Part shown: piece by piece, positions 42,947 to 50,799 of the stretch | Numbering within the stretch: position 1 is the stretch's first letter | Layout: every line of letters begins with the position of its first letter | Position numbers and translations under genes: made by a program | Virus record (IMG/VR): IMGVR_UViG_3300031707_001866 | Coordinates: 1 to 64,000 of that record | Origin: a virus | Strand: one strand, 5' to 3' | DNA: 64,000 bases | The notes under the pieces: generated by a model | Databases searched by the model: none | Told to the model about the DNA's origin: nothing | Seen by the model: only the letters and a program-made list of their open reading frames with translations

Positions 42947-44748
42947 ACACAGCGGAATTATTGTTAACCACTATTAGGCAAGTTAACGAAGCCAAAATTA
43001 TAGCCGTCGACACGGAGACTGACGGCTTAGATATACAGGCATTAAAATTGGTCGGTATCAGTATTGCTTACAGGACTGATAAAATAGAATCTTTTTATAT
43101 CCCGGTGGGTCACAATAAGATAGAAGCATTTGATACTATACCTGAACACTTAGTAGGAAGTGCTAATCAATTGGGCGTGGACTTTGTTATTAAAACACTC
43201 AAACCTATTCTAGAAAACCCGGAAATAAAAACTATCTGGTTCAATGCCAAGTTTGATATGCAGGTATTCAAAAAATATGGTGTTGAGGTAGCACAACCTT
43301 ATTACGATTCACAGATTGCCTGCTGGCTTTATAATGAGAATGTAATGCCGCGAAGTTTAAAAAACTATACTAAAGTTTATTTAAAAGGCGAGCCAAAAGA
43401 ATTTGACGCGTTGCTAAAGGAATATAAAGCAAAAACAATCGCCGACGTGCCTATTGAAGCTGCAATGCACTACGCCCAGGCCGACGCGCACAATACCTAC
43501 GCTCTCTATTCTTATTTTGCTAAAACAAATAAACTAGAGGTCGAAGGTGTAAAAAATCTATTTGAAAAAATTGAAATGCCTTTAATCAGACCTTTATTAG
43601 AGATGGAATGGGCGGGGATTTTAATTAACAAGTCATTAAAAGAAGAACTGAAACTGTCTTCAGAGGTAATAATAAAGGAATTAGAGGCCACCATTAAAGG
43701 AACGTTGGGAAACTTTACCCTAAACATAAACAGTCCCGCGCAACTAGGTAAAGTCCTTTATGAAACATTGGGAATAGAGCCATTGGGGTTTACTAAAAAG
43801 ACAGATAAACCCGCAATGACCGAATCAATTTTAGAGAAGTTGGCGATTGATTATCCATTGGCTGAAAAAATACTTGAATATAAAACTTATTTTAAACTAT
43901 ACTCTACCTTTATTGAGGGTATGGGCAATTTAACTAAGGAAGACGGTAGGATTCACACTAACTTTAATCAATGCCAGACAGTCACCGGGCGGTTATCCTC
44001 TAATTCTCCCAATCTCCAAAATATCCCGAAGAAAAAAGATACCCTTCAATTGAGGAGATTATTTATTCCGCCCGAAGGGTATAAGTTTATCAAAGCCGAC
44101 TATAACCAAATGGAATTAAGGGTTCTGGCGCATTTCTCTGGGGATAAATACTTAACTAACGCTTTTAATAATAATTTTGATATTCACGAAAGAGTAGCAC
44201 AGGAATGTAAAATTACACGGGACATCGCGAAGACAATTAATTTCGGGCTTATCTACGGTATGCAGGCATTTGGATTGGCAAAAAGATTAAAAATAGATGA
44301 AGAAGAGGCCAACGACTACATAGTTAGATATTTTTCATTGTGCCCCGGCGTGAAGACCTGGATTGAAAGCACTAAAAAGTCTGTGCTACAAGTGGGGTAT
44401 ACTCGGACTTACTTAGGGCGTAAAAGGCGTTTTCCGAGGCTAAACCCTTACGATAGATACGAAGTAGGCTCTGCTCAGCGCCAGGGGGTTAATCACGTCA
44501 TTCAAGGAACCTCAGCTGACATCGTAAAACTCGCCTTAATCAATACTTACAAAAGATTAAAGGACTCTAAACTAGACGCCAGAATACTCCTTCAGGTTCA
44601 CGATGAATTGTTAATTGAGGTAAAGGAATCCGAGGCACAAAAAGCCGCCGACATTGTAAAATATGAAATGGAAAATGCAGTTAAATTGCGGGTGGCGTTG
44701 CCGGTGGAAGTCGAGATACTGGACAATTGGTATAAAGAAAAGGAATAA
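42937..44748 (+). CDS. DNA polymerase I-type (family A) replicative polymerase
   Basis: 603 residues. A 3'-5' exonuclease domain (D25-x-E27 in VDTETDG; WFNAKFDMQVF; AQADAHNTY) is followed by the polymerase: motif A DYNQMELRVLAH, motif B RDIAKTINFGLIYGM and motif C QVHDELL. There is no 5'-3' nuclease domain, as usual for phage replicases. Motif A has N and M where DYSQIELR is usual. Works with the primase-helicase downstream. Overlaps the methyltransferase by 10 bases. Confidence 0.92.
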   Translation: MLINTAELLLTTIRQVNEAKIIAVDTETDGLDIQALKLVGISIAYRTDKIESFYIPVGHNKIEAFDTIPEHLVGSANQLGVDFVIKTLKPILENPEIKTIWFNAKFDMQVFKKYGVEVAQPYYDSQIACWLYNENVMPRSLKNYTKVYLKGEPKEFDALLKEYKAKTIADVPIEAAMHYAQADAHNTYALYSYFAKTNKLEVEGVKNLFEKIEMPLIRPLLEMEWAGILINKSLKEELKLSSEVIIKELEATIKGTLGNFTLNINSPAQLGKVLYETLGIEPLGFTKKTDKPAMTESILEKLAIDYPLAEKILEYKTYFKLYSTFIEGMGNLTKEDGRIHTNFNQCQTVTGRLSSNSPNLQNIPKKKDTLQLRRLFIPPEGYKFIKADYNQMELRVLAHFSGDKYLTNAFNNNFDIHERVAQECKITRDIAKTINFGLIYGMQAFGLAKRLKIDEEEANDYIVRYFSLCPGVKTWIESTKKSVLQVGYTRTYLGRKRRFPRLNPYDRYEVGSAQRQGVNHVIQGTSADIVKLALINTYKRLKDSKLDARILLQVHDELLIEVKESEAQKAADIVKYEMENAVKLRVALPVEVEILDNWYKEKE

Positions 44749-44750
44749 CG

Positions 44751-45053
44751 ATGGCAAATAAATATTTCGAGTTAGTTACATTTTATAAAATATTTAAGGG
44801 ATATGATAAAATACCTAACTGGGATAAAATAAATTTCAATATGGGAAAGAACATTTCCCCGGCTAAAAGATTGCTGGAATTGACCGGAGGTGACGAGAAA
44901 TTAGCCAGGCAAGCAATTGAGCAGATTGGCTATAAATTAAACGAATTGCAGATGAAGAGTTGGACTTTAAATGCAATAGTAAGAAATTATGATAATTGGT
45001 TCGTAAATATTTATACCCCTACGCAGCAGAATAAGTCTGCATTGGAGAAATAA
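44751..45053 (+). CDS. Unknown protein between polymerase and primase (100 aa)
   Basis: Basic, helical (ISPAKRLLELTGGDEKLARQAIEQIGYKL). Stop shares a base with the primase start. A helicase loader or replication accessory is possible from position only. Confidence 0.5.
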   Translation: MANKYFELVTFYKIFKGYDKIPNWDKINFNMGKNISPAKRLLELTGGDEKLARQAIEQIGYKLNELQMKSWTLNAIVRNYDNWFVNIYTPTQQNKSALEK

Positions 45054-46804
45054 TGCCGAATAGATTAGAAATAACAAATTATTTATCCGAAAGAAATTTG
45101 AGATTTCAGGTAAGTGTAAACTCTCAAATAAATTTACGCGGGTGTCCTTTTTGTGGCGACGCTAGTTGGTATCATTTTTATATTTTAACGGAAGAGAAGA
45201 AAACCCCGAATAAGACCTACCCCCCAGGGACATTTAATTGTAAGAAATGTAATGCTTCCGGCGGATGGGAACAATTTGTTTCTAAGTTAACAAATGCCGA
45301 GCCAATCTCTGAAACAGAAGAAATGAAACAGGATGTTCCGGCACTTACCATAGACTTGGTAGAAAGTTACCATAATTTATTATATAAAAATGAAATTGCC
45401 CTCAAATATCTTTACAGTCGGGGTTTTAATGATAAGTCTATTAAATATTTTAAAGTAGGCTGTTTAGAGGACAACTCAGGAATATGGATTGCCTTTCCTT
45501 CATTAAGAGAGGGTAAAGTCGAAGACATTAACTTCAGATTGATTACAGGCAAAGAAAAAAGATACAAAAGAACAGGAATAGGTAAAGTAATTTTATATAA
45601 TCAGGACGCTATAAAGGACTACAAAGAAGTTTTTGTGGTTGAGGGGGAACCCGATTGTATAACTCTTTGGCAGGCCGGAGTAAAAAATATCTGCGCTGTT
45701 TTGGGAGCCAACAATTTTCCGGCTGAATCGTATGATTTATTAAAAACAAAGATTAAAGTATACATTTGCTTGGATAATGACGCTGACCGAAGTCCGAATG
45801 TGGGTCAAGTAGCAGCGCGTAAGTTCGCAGAACGTTTAGGATTCAGTCGGTGCTGGAATATCACTCTCCCAGTTAAGGATGTTAATGAATATTTTAAAGA
45901 CCACAATATAAGTGACTTCCAATTATTGGTAGAACAGGCTAAACAATATAAAGTAGAGAGCGTTTATTCTTTAGAAGAGATGGCCGATGAAGTAGAAAAG
46001 AAAGACGACGAACTTACCGGAATAGAAACGGGATGGGAAAACGTAGACAAATTAACGAAGAGATACCAGCCGGGGGAATTAACTGTTATTTCAGCCGGGG
46101 TGGGCGTGGGCAAGACCACCTTCACTTTAAATACTGCGTTATATAACGCCCATAAGGGCATACCCTCGTTATATTACTGTTTAGAGGTTCCTTCCAAGCG
46201 GTTATACAGAAAGATAGTGGCCTACGAATTAGAGATTTCCGATAACTATGAGGCCGATATAACCCCAGAAATGTTTGCTCAAGCCAGAGAGAAACTTAAA
46301 GGTATTCCGTTCTATGTGGGGCATAACTTTGCCATAGCCAATGGTGTTGAGATGATGAGTCTGTTAAGTGAATCTGTTAAGCGTTATAATATTCAATTAT
46401 TGGTATTTGACAATATAAACTTTTTGGTTAAAAATATTGAACACACCACGCAAGAGATTGACAAGGTAAGTAAAGCGTTTAAGACCCTATCTTTGGAATA
46501 TAATGTGGCGACTCTTTTGATAGCCCAGTTATCTAAAATACCGGAAGACCGTATGCCTACTGTTCAGGACATACGAGGTAGCAGTTTAATTTCTGCTGAT
46601 GCGGATAATGTTCTGTTCTTGTATCGTAAAAGAATAACTACTGATGTTAATAGAACCGAAGAAGACTTCTGTTCTCTTAATTTTTCTCTTGACCCGTTTA
46701 CCATTATTAGATTAGACAAAAGTAGATTTTCTTCCGGCGGGGATACGGCGCTGTATTTTGATGGGGCAAAATCACGTTTCTATCCTATTAAGAAAGAGGA
46801 ATAA
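45053..46804 (+). CDS. Bifunctional primase-helicase (T7 gp4-like)
   Basis: 583 residues. An N-terminal zinc ribbon (CPFC near 31, CKKC near 62) and toprim domain (VVEGEPDCITLWQAG and CLDNDAD) form the primase; residues about 310-583 are a DnaB/RecA-type helicase with Walker A GVGVGKTT, a Walker B region LLVFDNINFL, and QDIRGSSLISADADNVLFLYR. It primes and unwinds for the PolA-type enzyme. Confidence 0.88.
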   Translation: MPNRLEITNYLSERNLRFQVSVNSQINLRGCPFCGDASWYHFYILTEEKKTPNKTYPPGTFNCKKCNASGGWEQFVSKLTNAEPISETEEMKQDVPALTIDLVESYHNLLYKNEIALKYLYSRGFNDKSIKYFKVGCLEDNSGIWIAFPSLREGKVEDINFRLITGKEKRYKRTGIGKVILYNQDAIKDYKEVFVVEGEPDCITLWQAGVKNICAVLGANNFPAESYDLLKTKIKVYICLDNDADRSPNVGQVAARKFAERLGFSRCWNITLPVKDVNEYFKDHNISDFQLLVEQAKQYKVESVYSLEEMADEVEKKDDELTGIETGWENVDKLTKRYQPGELTVISAGVGVGKTTFTLNTALYNAHKGIPSLYYCLEVPSKRLYRKIVAYELEISDNYEADITPEMFAQAREKLKGIPFYVGHNFAIANGVEMMSLLSESVKRYNIQLLVFDNINFLVKNIEHTTQEIDKVSKAFKTLSLEYNVATLLIAQLSKIPEDRMPTVQDIRGSSLISADADNVLFLYRKRITTDVNRTEEDFCSLNFSLDPFTIIRLDKSRFSSGGDTALYFDGAKSRFYPIKKEE

Positions 46805-46806
46805 TT

Positions 46807-46882
46807 GCGGAGGTAGTTCAGTGGTAGAACAGCAAACTTTCCAGTTTGAAGACGGCGGTTCAACTCCGACCTCTCCGCTCCA
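46807..46882 (+). tRNA. tRNA-Gly (TCC)-like sequence with encoded CCA
   Basis: Acceptor GCGGAGG pairs with TCTCCGC, D arm GTTC/GAAC, consensus T loop GGTTCAACTCC and 3' TCCA. The anticodon arm pairs best as CAAAC/GTTTG around a 6-base loop TTTCCA (one base short), giving TCC; strict numbering would give TTC. The T stem holds a mismatch and one extra base follows it. It may be a divergent or decaying tRNA. It also overlaps the likely translation start of the next gene. Confidence 0.6.
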
Positions 46883-47432
46883 ATTACAAGTCATTATAGT
46901 AGAAATAGAGAAGCCAGAAGCTAAATTACTCATTGAAAATTATCATTATTTAGGTAATAAACCGTTTAGAAGCAGCGTTATATTTGGATTGTTTGTCAAT
47001 CACCTTTTAGTCGGCTGCGCTGTTTTTCACGGATTATCCGCTCCCGAAACAGCGGTTGGCGCTTTTGGGTTAGAAAGAAAGCAACAGCACAATTTAATGG
47101 AATTAGGGAGATTGGTGCTACATCCGAAGTATAACGGTAAAAATTATGGCAGTCAATTAGTCGGTTTTAGTTTAAGAAAATTAAAAAGTTATGGTGTTCG
47201 GGCTGTTATAAGTTACGCTGACAGTAGTAGACATAGTGGGGCAATTTATAGAGCGTGTAATTTCAAATATTACGGTTTAAGCGCAAAGAAAAAAGATTTT
47301 TATGTTAACGGTAAAATTCAAGAGAGAGGAAAAACTAAGGGAATTAACGGTGAATGGAGAGACCGCCCACAAAAACACAGGTATATATTTTTATTGGATA
47401 AAACTTTAAAAGTTTATTGGAAGGAACAATAA
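46821..47432 (+). CDS. Mom-like DNA modification protein (GNAT fold)
   Basis: The conserved domain begins about 24 codons into this frame: IENYHYLG, FGLFVNHLLVGCAVFHG, LGRLVLHPKYNGKNYGSQLVG, ISYADSSRHSGAIYRACNFKYYG. This matches the Mom family of Mu, which adds a carbamoylmethyl group to adenine N6 and blocks many restriction enzymes. The only normal start before the domain is this GTG, which lies in the tRNA-Gly-like sequence; GGAGGT, six bases upstream, lies in its acceptor stem. A non-standard ATT start at 46893 is the alternative. Sequestration of start and ribosome site would echo the Com control of mom in Mu. Confidence 0.75.
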   Translation: MVEQQTFQFEDGGSTPTSPLQLQVIIVEIEKPEAKLLIENYHYLGNKPFRSSVIFGLFVNHLLVGCAVFHGLSAPETAVGAFGLERKQQHNLMELGRLVLHPKYNGKNYGSQLVGFSLRKLKSYGVRAVISYADSSRHSGAIYRACNFKYYGLSAKKKDFYVNGKIQERGKTKGINGEWRDRPQKHRYIFLLDKTLKVYWKEQ

Positions 47433-47944
47433 TGGACAAAAAAGATGTTCGCAAACTCATCCTGTTATACAAAAAAAATCACGACACAAAAGCGTTGACT
47501 ATCTTAATGGAAGCGTTTGAGGGATTGATTTACTGGATAGTCTATAAGAGGTTTAAGAGGTTAATGCGCTATGTGGATATTGAGGATATAAAAGCGGAAG
47601 CGAAAGCGTGCTTTATTGAATTGGCCTTAACTTACAATCACCGGCGAAAGATGAGCTTTTTAAGTTATATACATAGGTTCTTGCCTTTGCGCCTTTGTAG
47701 TAAATTCCAAAAACCCAAACTGGTGGAAATACCAGCCCCAGACCTTTTAGACCTTACGGAAGCACCCATACCGGCCAACCAAGACCCCGATTATCTTGCC
47801 TTGATACAAAACCTCACCATAAAAGAAAAAGACGCCCTTACGCTTCCTTTGAGGCGTTGGGCGTCTAAATATCATTCTACGACCCACCAAGCACGAAAAA
47901 TACGCACTACGATTAGAAAACAGGCATTAAAAATAAGTAGGTAA
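47432..47944 (+). CDS. Sigma-factor-like protein
   Basis: 170 residues. Residues about 15-100 (LTILMEAFEGLIYWIVYKRF...YVDIEDIKAEAKACFIELAL...SFLSYIHRFLPLRL) have the order of sigma-70 region 2, including the acidic ED and F..Y..R segments; the remainder contains a possible short helix-turn-helix. It could direct host RNA polymerase to late promoters, since no sigma-70 promoter is seen upstream of the structural genes. The call rests on pattern only. Start follows AAGGAAC and overlaps the mom-like stop. Confidence 0.55.
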   Translation: MDKKDVRKLILLYKKNHDTKALTILMEAFEGLIYWIVYKRFKRLMRYVDIEDIKAEAKACFIELALTYNHRRKMSFLSYIHRFLPLRLCSKFQKPKLVEIPAPDLLDLTEAPIPANQDPDYLALIQNLTIKEKDALTLPLRRWASKYHSTTHQARKIRTTIRKQALKISR

Positions 47945-47973
47945 TAGTCTGGGAAGTAGGTATTTTGAGGTGT

Positions 47974-48138
47974 TTAATTCCTCTTTATTTCATTTACTTC
48001 ACCAAGAGTAACTCTACCCCACAGTATATCAATGGCATTTCTTCTGGCCTCATCTTCGTTTTCTGCTTCAACTTCTATTGTTTTTATCCCATCAATTCCT
48101 GCGTAGTCAATATACCATTCAACCTTAAACTTTGCCAA
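47974..48138 (-). CDS. Small protein, last gene of the leftward operon (54 aa)
   Basis: TTG start after GGGGGGTGA. Mixed alpha/beta, acidic (FKVEWYIDYAGIDGIKTIEV, then EDEARRNAIDILWG). It converges with the sigma-like gene 30 bases away; no terminator hairpin is evident between. Unknown. Confidence 0.6.
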   Translation of the reverse strand: MAKFKVEWYIDYAGIDGIKTIEVEAENEDEARRNAIDILWGRVTLGEVNEIKRN

Positions 48139-48144
48139 TTTATT

Positions 48145-48219
48145 TCACCCCCCAATAAATCTACCAAACGAAAATACAACCAACAAAACAAAAACAACAA
48201 CTCTCAATGTATGTTCCAC
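48145..48219 (-). CDS. Tiny membrane peptide (24 aa)
   Basis: GTG start after AGGAG; its start shares a base with the previous stop. Almost entirely hydrophobic (LRVVVFVLLVVFSFG). Resembles small phage membrane toxins or regulators, but could be chance. Confidence 0.4.
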   Translation of the reverse strand: MEHTLRVVVFVLLVVFSFGRFIGG

Positions 48220-48434
48220 TATTTTTCTCCTATCAGCATAGGGAATAACCCCGCTTCTTTTTCATACCCCACCATAATCCCAATTTCAGATTTACACTTC
48301 TGATTTTGGCACTTACCAGTCCAGATGAAACCTTTGTCTTCCTTCGTCTGGATTAGTCTTACAAATTTACCACAATGACCGCACATTGTTTCGTGAATGA
48401 TTGTCCTGTTTTTAGCCTTAATTTTCTTTTTCAT
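48219..48434 (-). CDS. Zinc-ribbon protein (71 aa)
   Basis: CGHC near residue 18 and CQNQKC near residue 42; basic N-terminus. Start overlaps the upstream stop (ATGA) and the stop overlaps the next start. Unknown. Confidence 0.6.
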   Translation of the reverse strand: MKKKIKAKNRTIIHETMCGHCGKFVRLIQTKEDKGFIWTGKCQNQKCKSEIGIMVGYEKEAGLFPMLIGEK

Positions 48435-48541
48435 ATTTTCCCCTTTCTCATAAACATACTTAGATACTTTTGCTTAGCCATTCTTTTACATAACACGCAA
48501 TCGCACGCACCGGATTTATTCTTTTTACTTTTACTTTTCAT
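48431..48541 (-). CDS. Basic cysteine-containing peptide (36 aa)
   Basis: Overlaps the RuvB-like stop and the next start by four bases each, with AAAGGAGA properly placed. CDCVLCKRM in a lysine-rich peptide. Unknown. Confidence 0.5.
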   Translation of the reverse strand: MKSKSKKNKSGACDCVLCKRMAKQKYLSMFMRKGKI

Positions 48542-49755
48542 TTCATATCTCCTTTCTGGGTATAAATTTTTCCCTCATTCGTTATCATACGGCCTTGCGG
48601 GGTAAACTCAATATGCCCCAGAGATAATAAGAAAGGCTCAGTTATATTTTCGACGGTCTTTTTATCACCGCCCATTGAGAGCAACTTTTTACAGATAGTC
48701 CCGATACCAGCCTGTTTAACTGACCCCAAGAAACTAAGGTATGCCCTGTCAAGTTTTGTTAAACCACAATCATCAATGCCCTTCATCGTTAGCATTTCCC
48801 TTACTATTGTTTCCGTTAAGGGCTTGTTATCGGCAATTGCTGTTCTATACGCACCGAGAGTCAGGAGTGTACAAGTTCTGGCGGTGGAACGGGACACCTT
48901 AGCGATTAAATCTAAGCCCTTCAATTCATAATCCTTGACGTTTAACCTATCCAGTAATGTTTTACTCATTACGTTTAGTTCCGGCACGTTGTAGGGATTA
49001 AGGTCAAAGCACTCAAACCTTGAAAGCATAGCTAAGTCAATCTTGCCTTTCTGCGTGGTAGCACCTACGCAAGTAAACGGCGGAACGGCAAAAGTTTTTG
49101 TCAACCCTTCTTCATCAGTATAATCAAAACTAAAATCTTCCAATGCTGTGTATAATTGTTCGGCCAGCTCACTTTTCAAATTATGAAGTTCATCAATAAA
49201 TACTATGGCCGGAATCTTGGTTTGAAGTTTTGGGTGCGTAAATATTTTAAGCAAACTATCCTTACTGTCTAAGGCCGACGCAGTAGCACTTATGAACGGT
49301 GCGTCAATTTCATTAGCCATAATCTTAGCCAGAGTAGTTTTACCAATCCCAAACTGTCCGGCAAACAAGGAATGGGGAATTGACTGTTTTAATATCCGGC
49401 ACGCCTTAATGGTCTTTTTAAGCACTTCTTTCGTTTCATCTTGACCGACGTATGCCTCAAAAGTCTGGGGTCGTAATTGATTGACCTTAGCAGTATCAAT
49501 CACTTCCTCTAAGTTAATATGGTTAACTTTTAGAAATTCATTCTCTGCCTCTTTTTTGGATTTGAAAACCCCAATATTGCCTTGAAATAAATAAAAGTCA
49601 TCTGACAAATGCTGAGGCAACTGCTGAGAGAGATAATATTTTTGAAGTGAAATACGCCAAACTAAATCAGATAGTTCACTGTGAACAACCTTTACTTTTT
49701 GGACTTCTGATTTTATCTCCGGCGGATTTGTGAGCCATTGACTTAGGAAACCCAT
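48538..49755 (-). CDS. RuvB-like Holliday-junction helicase
   Basis: 405 residues. From residue 95 on the sequence follows RuvB closely: RPQTFEAYVGQ, Walker A GQFGIGKTT (133-141), Walker B FIDELHNL (187-194), LYTALEDFSFDY, sensor GATTQKG (231-237), arginine-finger segment SRFECF, then the RuvB C-terminal winged helix (GLTKLDRAYLSFL; EPFLLSLGHIEFTPQGRM). An N-terminal extension of about 95 residues is not part of RuvB and might replace RuvA as a loading domain. RuvB moves Holliday junctions; it probably resolves phage recombination or replication intermediates with the NinG-like nuclease. Confidence 0.85.
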   Translation of the reverse strand: MGFLSQWLTNPPEIKSEVQKVKVVHSELSDLVWRISLQKYYLSQQLPQHLSDDFYLFQGNIGVFKSKKEAENEFLKVNHINLEEVIDTAKVNQLRPQTFEAYVGQDETKEVLKKTIKACRILKQSIPHSLFAGQFGIGKTTLAKIMANEIDAPFISATASALDSKDSLLKIFTHPKLQTKIPAIVFIDELHNLKSELAEQLYTALEDFSFDYTDEEGLTKTFAVPPFTCVGATTQKGKIDLAMLSRFECFDLNPYNVPELNVMSKTLLDRLNVKDYELKGLDLIAKVSRSTARTCTLLTLGAYRTAIADNKPLTETIVREMLTMKGIDDCGLTKLDRAYLSFLGSVKQAGIGTICKKLLSMGGDKKTVENITEPFLLSLGHIEFTPQGRMITNEGKIYTQKGDMK

Positions 49756-49767
49756 TGGCTGTCCTTT

Positions 49768-49911
49768 CTATTTTTCTTCAATTCTTTGTATTTCGTAACC
49801 ACATAAATCAGAAAGTTCTCTTACTTGCCCCTGTGCTTTTTGTTTGGCTTCTCTCTCTGTTTTAGCGTCTACCAACAAAGACAGGTCAAAATCTACATAG
49901 AATTGTTTCAT
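49768..49911 (-). CDS. Small protein of unknown function (47 aa)
   Basis: AAAGGAG before ATG. Beta strand then helix (FYVDFDLSLLVDAKTEREAK). The same layout recurs in several neighbours. Unknown. Confidence 0.55.
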   Translation of the reverse strand: MKQFYVDFDLSLLVDAKTEREAKQKAQGQVRELSDLCGYEIQRIEEK

Positions 49912-49928
49912 TTTATTTTTCTCCTTTC

Positions 49929-50129
49929 TTAGTCAATCAGAATAAAACTTGACGTTAAATCAAGTGTTTCGTTATTTATTGCTTCTTGAAATCCTTTTAA
50001 GGAATAAACGCTTCCTAATCTCTCGGCTTCGTCTTTTATTCTATCATACTCCTTAGCCCGCTCAAGTTTTCTAAATTGTAAATCAGTTTCGTCGTTCAAA
50101 TCTATGACATACACTCTAATTTCTTTCAT
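49929..50129 (-). CDS. Small protein of unknown function (66 aa)
   Basis: AAAGGAG-led; acidic, strand-helix pattern (EIRVYVIDLNDETDLQF). Unknown. Confidence 0.55.
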   Translation of the reverse strand: MKEIRVYVIDLNDETDLQFRKLERAKEYDRIKDEAERLGSVYSLKGFQEAINNETLDLTSSFILID

Positions 50130-50147
50130 TTTATTTTCTCCTTTCTT

Positions 50148-50360
50148 TTAAGCAGGAAAACTCCCGCTAAAATAAACTCCTTCTATATCTTCATAAATAC
50201 CTTCAACTGGTTCCCAATGACAGGAGTAAATACGAAAGTTTTGTAGTCCTTCTTCTCTCCATTGGTTGATTATTTGTTTTGCTTCGGCTTCTGTTTTGGT
50301 ATACTCATCTTTGCCAGTAGTGAACACGTGGAATTTTAGTTTCTCAATGTCCTTATACAC
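50148..50360 (-). CDS. Small protein of unknown function (70 aa)
   Basis: AAAGGAG-led. Mixed alpha/beta (KLKFHVFTTGKDEYTKTEAE). Possibly related in fold to the two preceding small proteins. Unknown. Confidence 0.55.
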   Translation of the reverse strand: MYKDIEKLKFHVFTTGKDEYTKTEAEAKQIINQWREEGLQNFRIYSCHWEPVEGIYEDIEGVYFSGSFPA

Positions 50361-50361
50361 T

Positions 50362-50589
50362 TTATTTTTCTCCTTTCTGTAAGTCCTTAACTAAATCTGG
50401 TGTCGCTTCTTCAACGTGTATCATATAACCGTGTCCTTCTATGTGTGCTAAACAGAAAGCAACCGCCAACTCCGATGTAGAAAACATTTCATATTCATTG
50501 TAATCAGCATAAAACATTTCGGCCGTTTCATTCCATCGGCAAACCTTGTAGCACACATAAATATACAAACGCTTTGTTTTATTTCCCAC
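50362..50589 (-). CDS. Small protein of unknown function (75 aa)
   Basis: ATG follows GGAGGTGAGA. Tyrosine-rich start (RLYIYVCYKVCRWNETAEMF), acidic end. Its stop is one base before the next gene. Unknown. Confidence 0.55.
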   Translation of the reverse strand: MGNKTKRLYIYVCYKVCRWNETAEMFYADYNEYEMFSTSELAVAFCLAHIEGHGYMIHVEEATPDLVKDLQKGEK

Positions 50590-50603
50590 CTTATCTCACC
50601 TCC

Positions 50604-50780
50604 TTAGCAGTAAAATGGGTTAAACTCAGTATAATCATTCCGGCTAAACACATCTATTTCATCTTTGCTGTAATAGGTTTTACAACCACCACACTTGACC
50701 CCCTCGTGTTCTTGCTCAACCTCAACCACCGAGCCACATATTACACACGTGAAAGATACATTAACTTTTTTGTTTGTCAT
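50604..50780 (-). CDS. Zinc-ribbon protein, copy 1 (58 aa)
   Basis: CVICGS and CGGCKTYY (about residues 11-34) form a zinc ribbon. The N-terminal half is identical over 23 residues to the 105-residue protein a kilobase upstream, and the DNA is identical over 67 bases. An in-frame TTG four codons earlier overlaps the ribosome site GGGGGA, so the ATG is preferred. Confidence 0.6.
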   Translation of the reverse strand: MTNKKVNVSFTCVICGSVVEVEQEHEGVKCGGCKTYYSKDEIDVFSRNDYTEFNPFYC

Positions 50781-50799
50781 AGAGTCCCCCAATCTATTT

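Noticed and set aside
47965-48303. 112-codon plus-strand frame at the convergent junction
   Set aside because: Composition is low-complexity; the minus strand here carries small genes with proper ribosome sites and overlaps.
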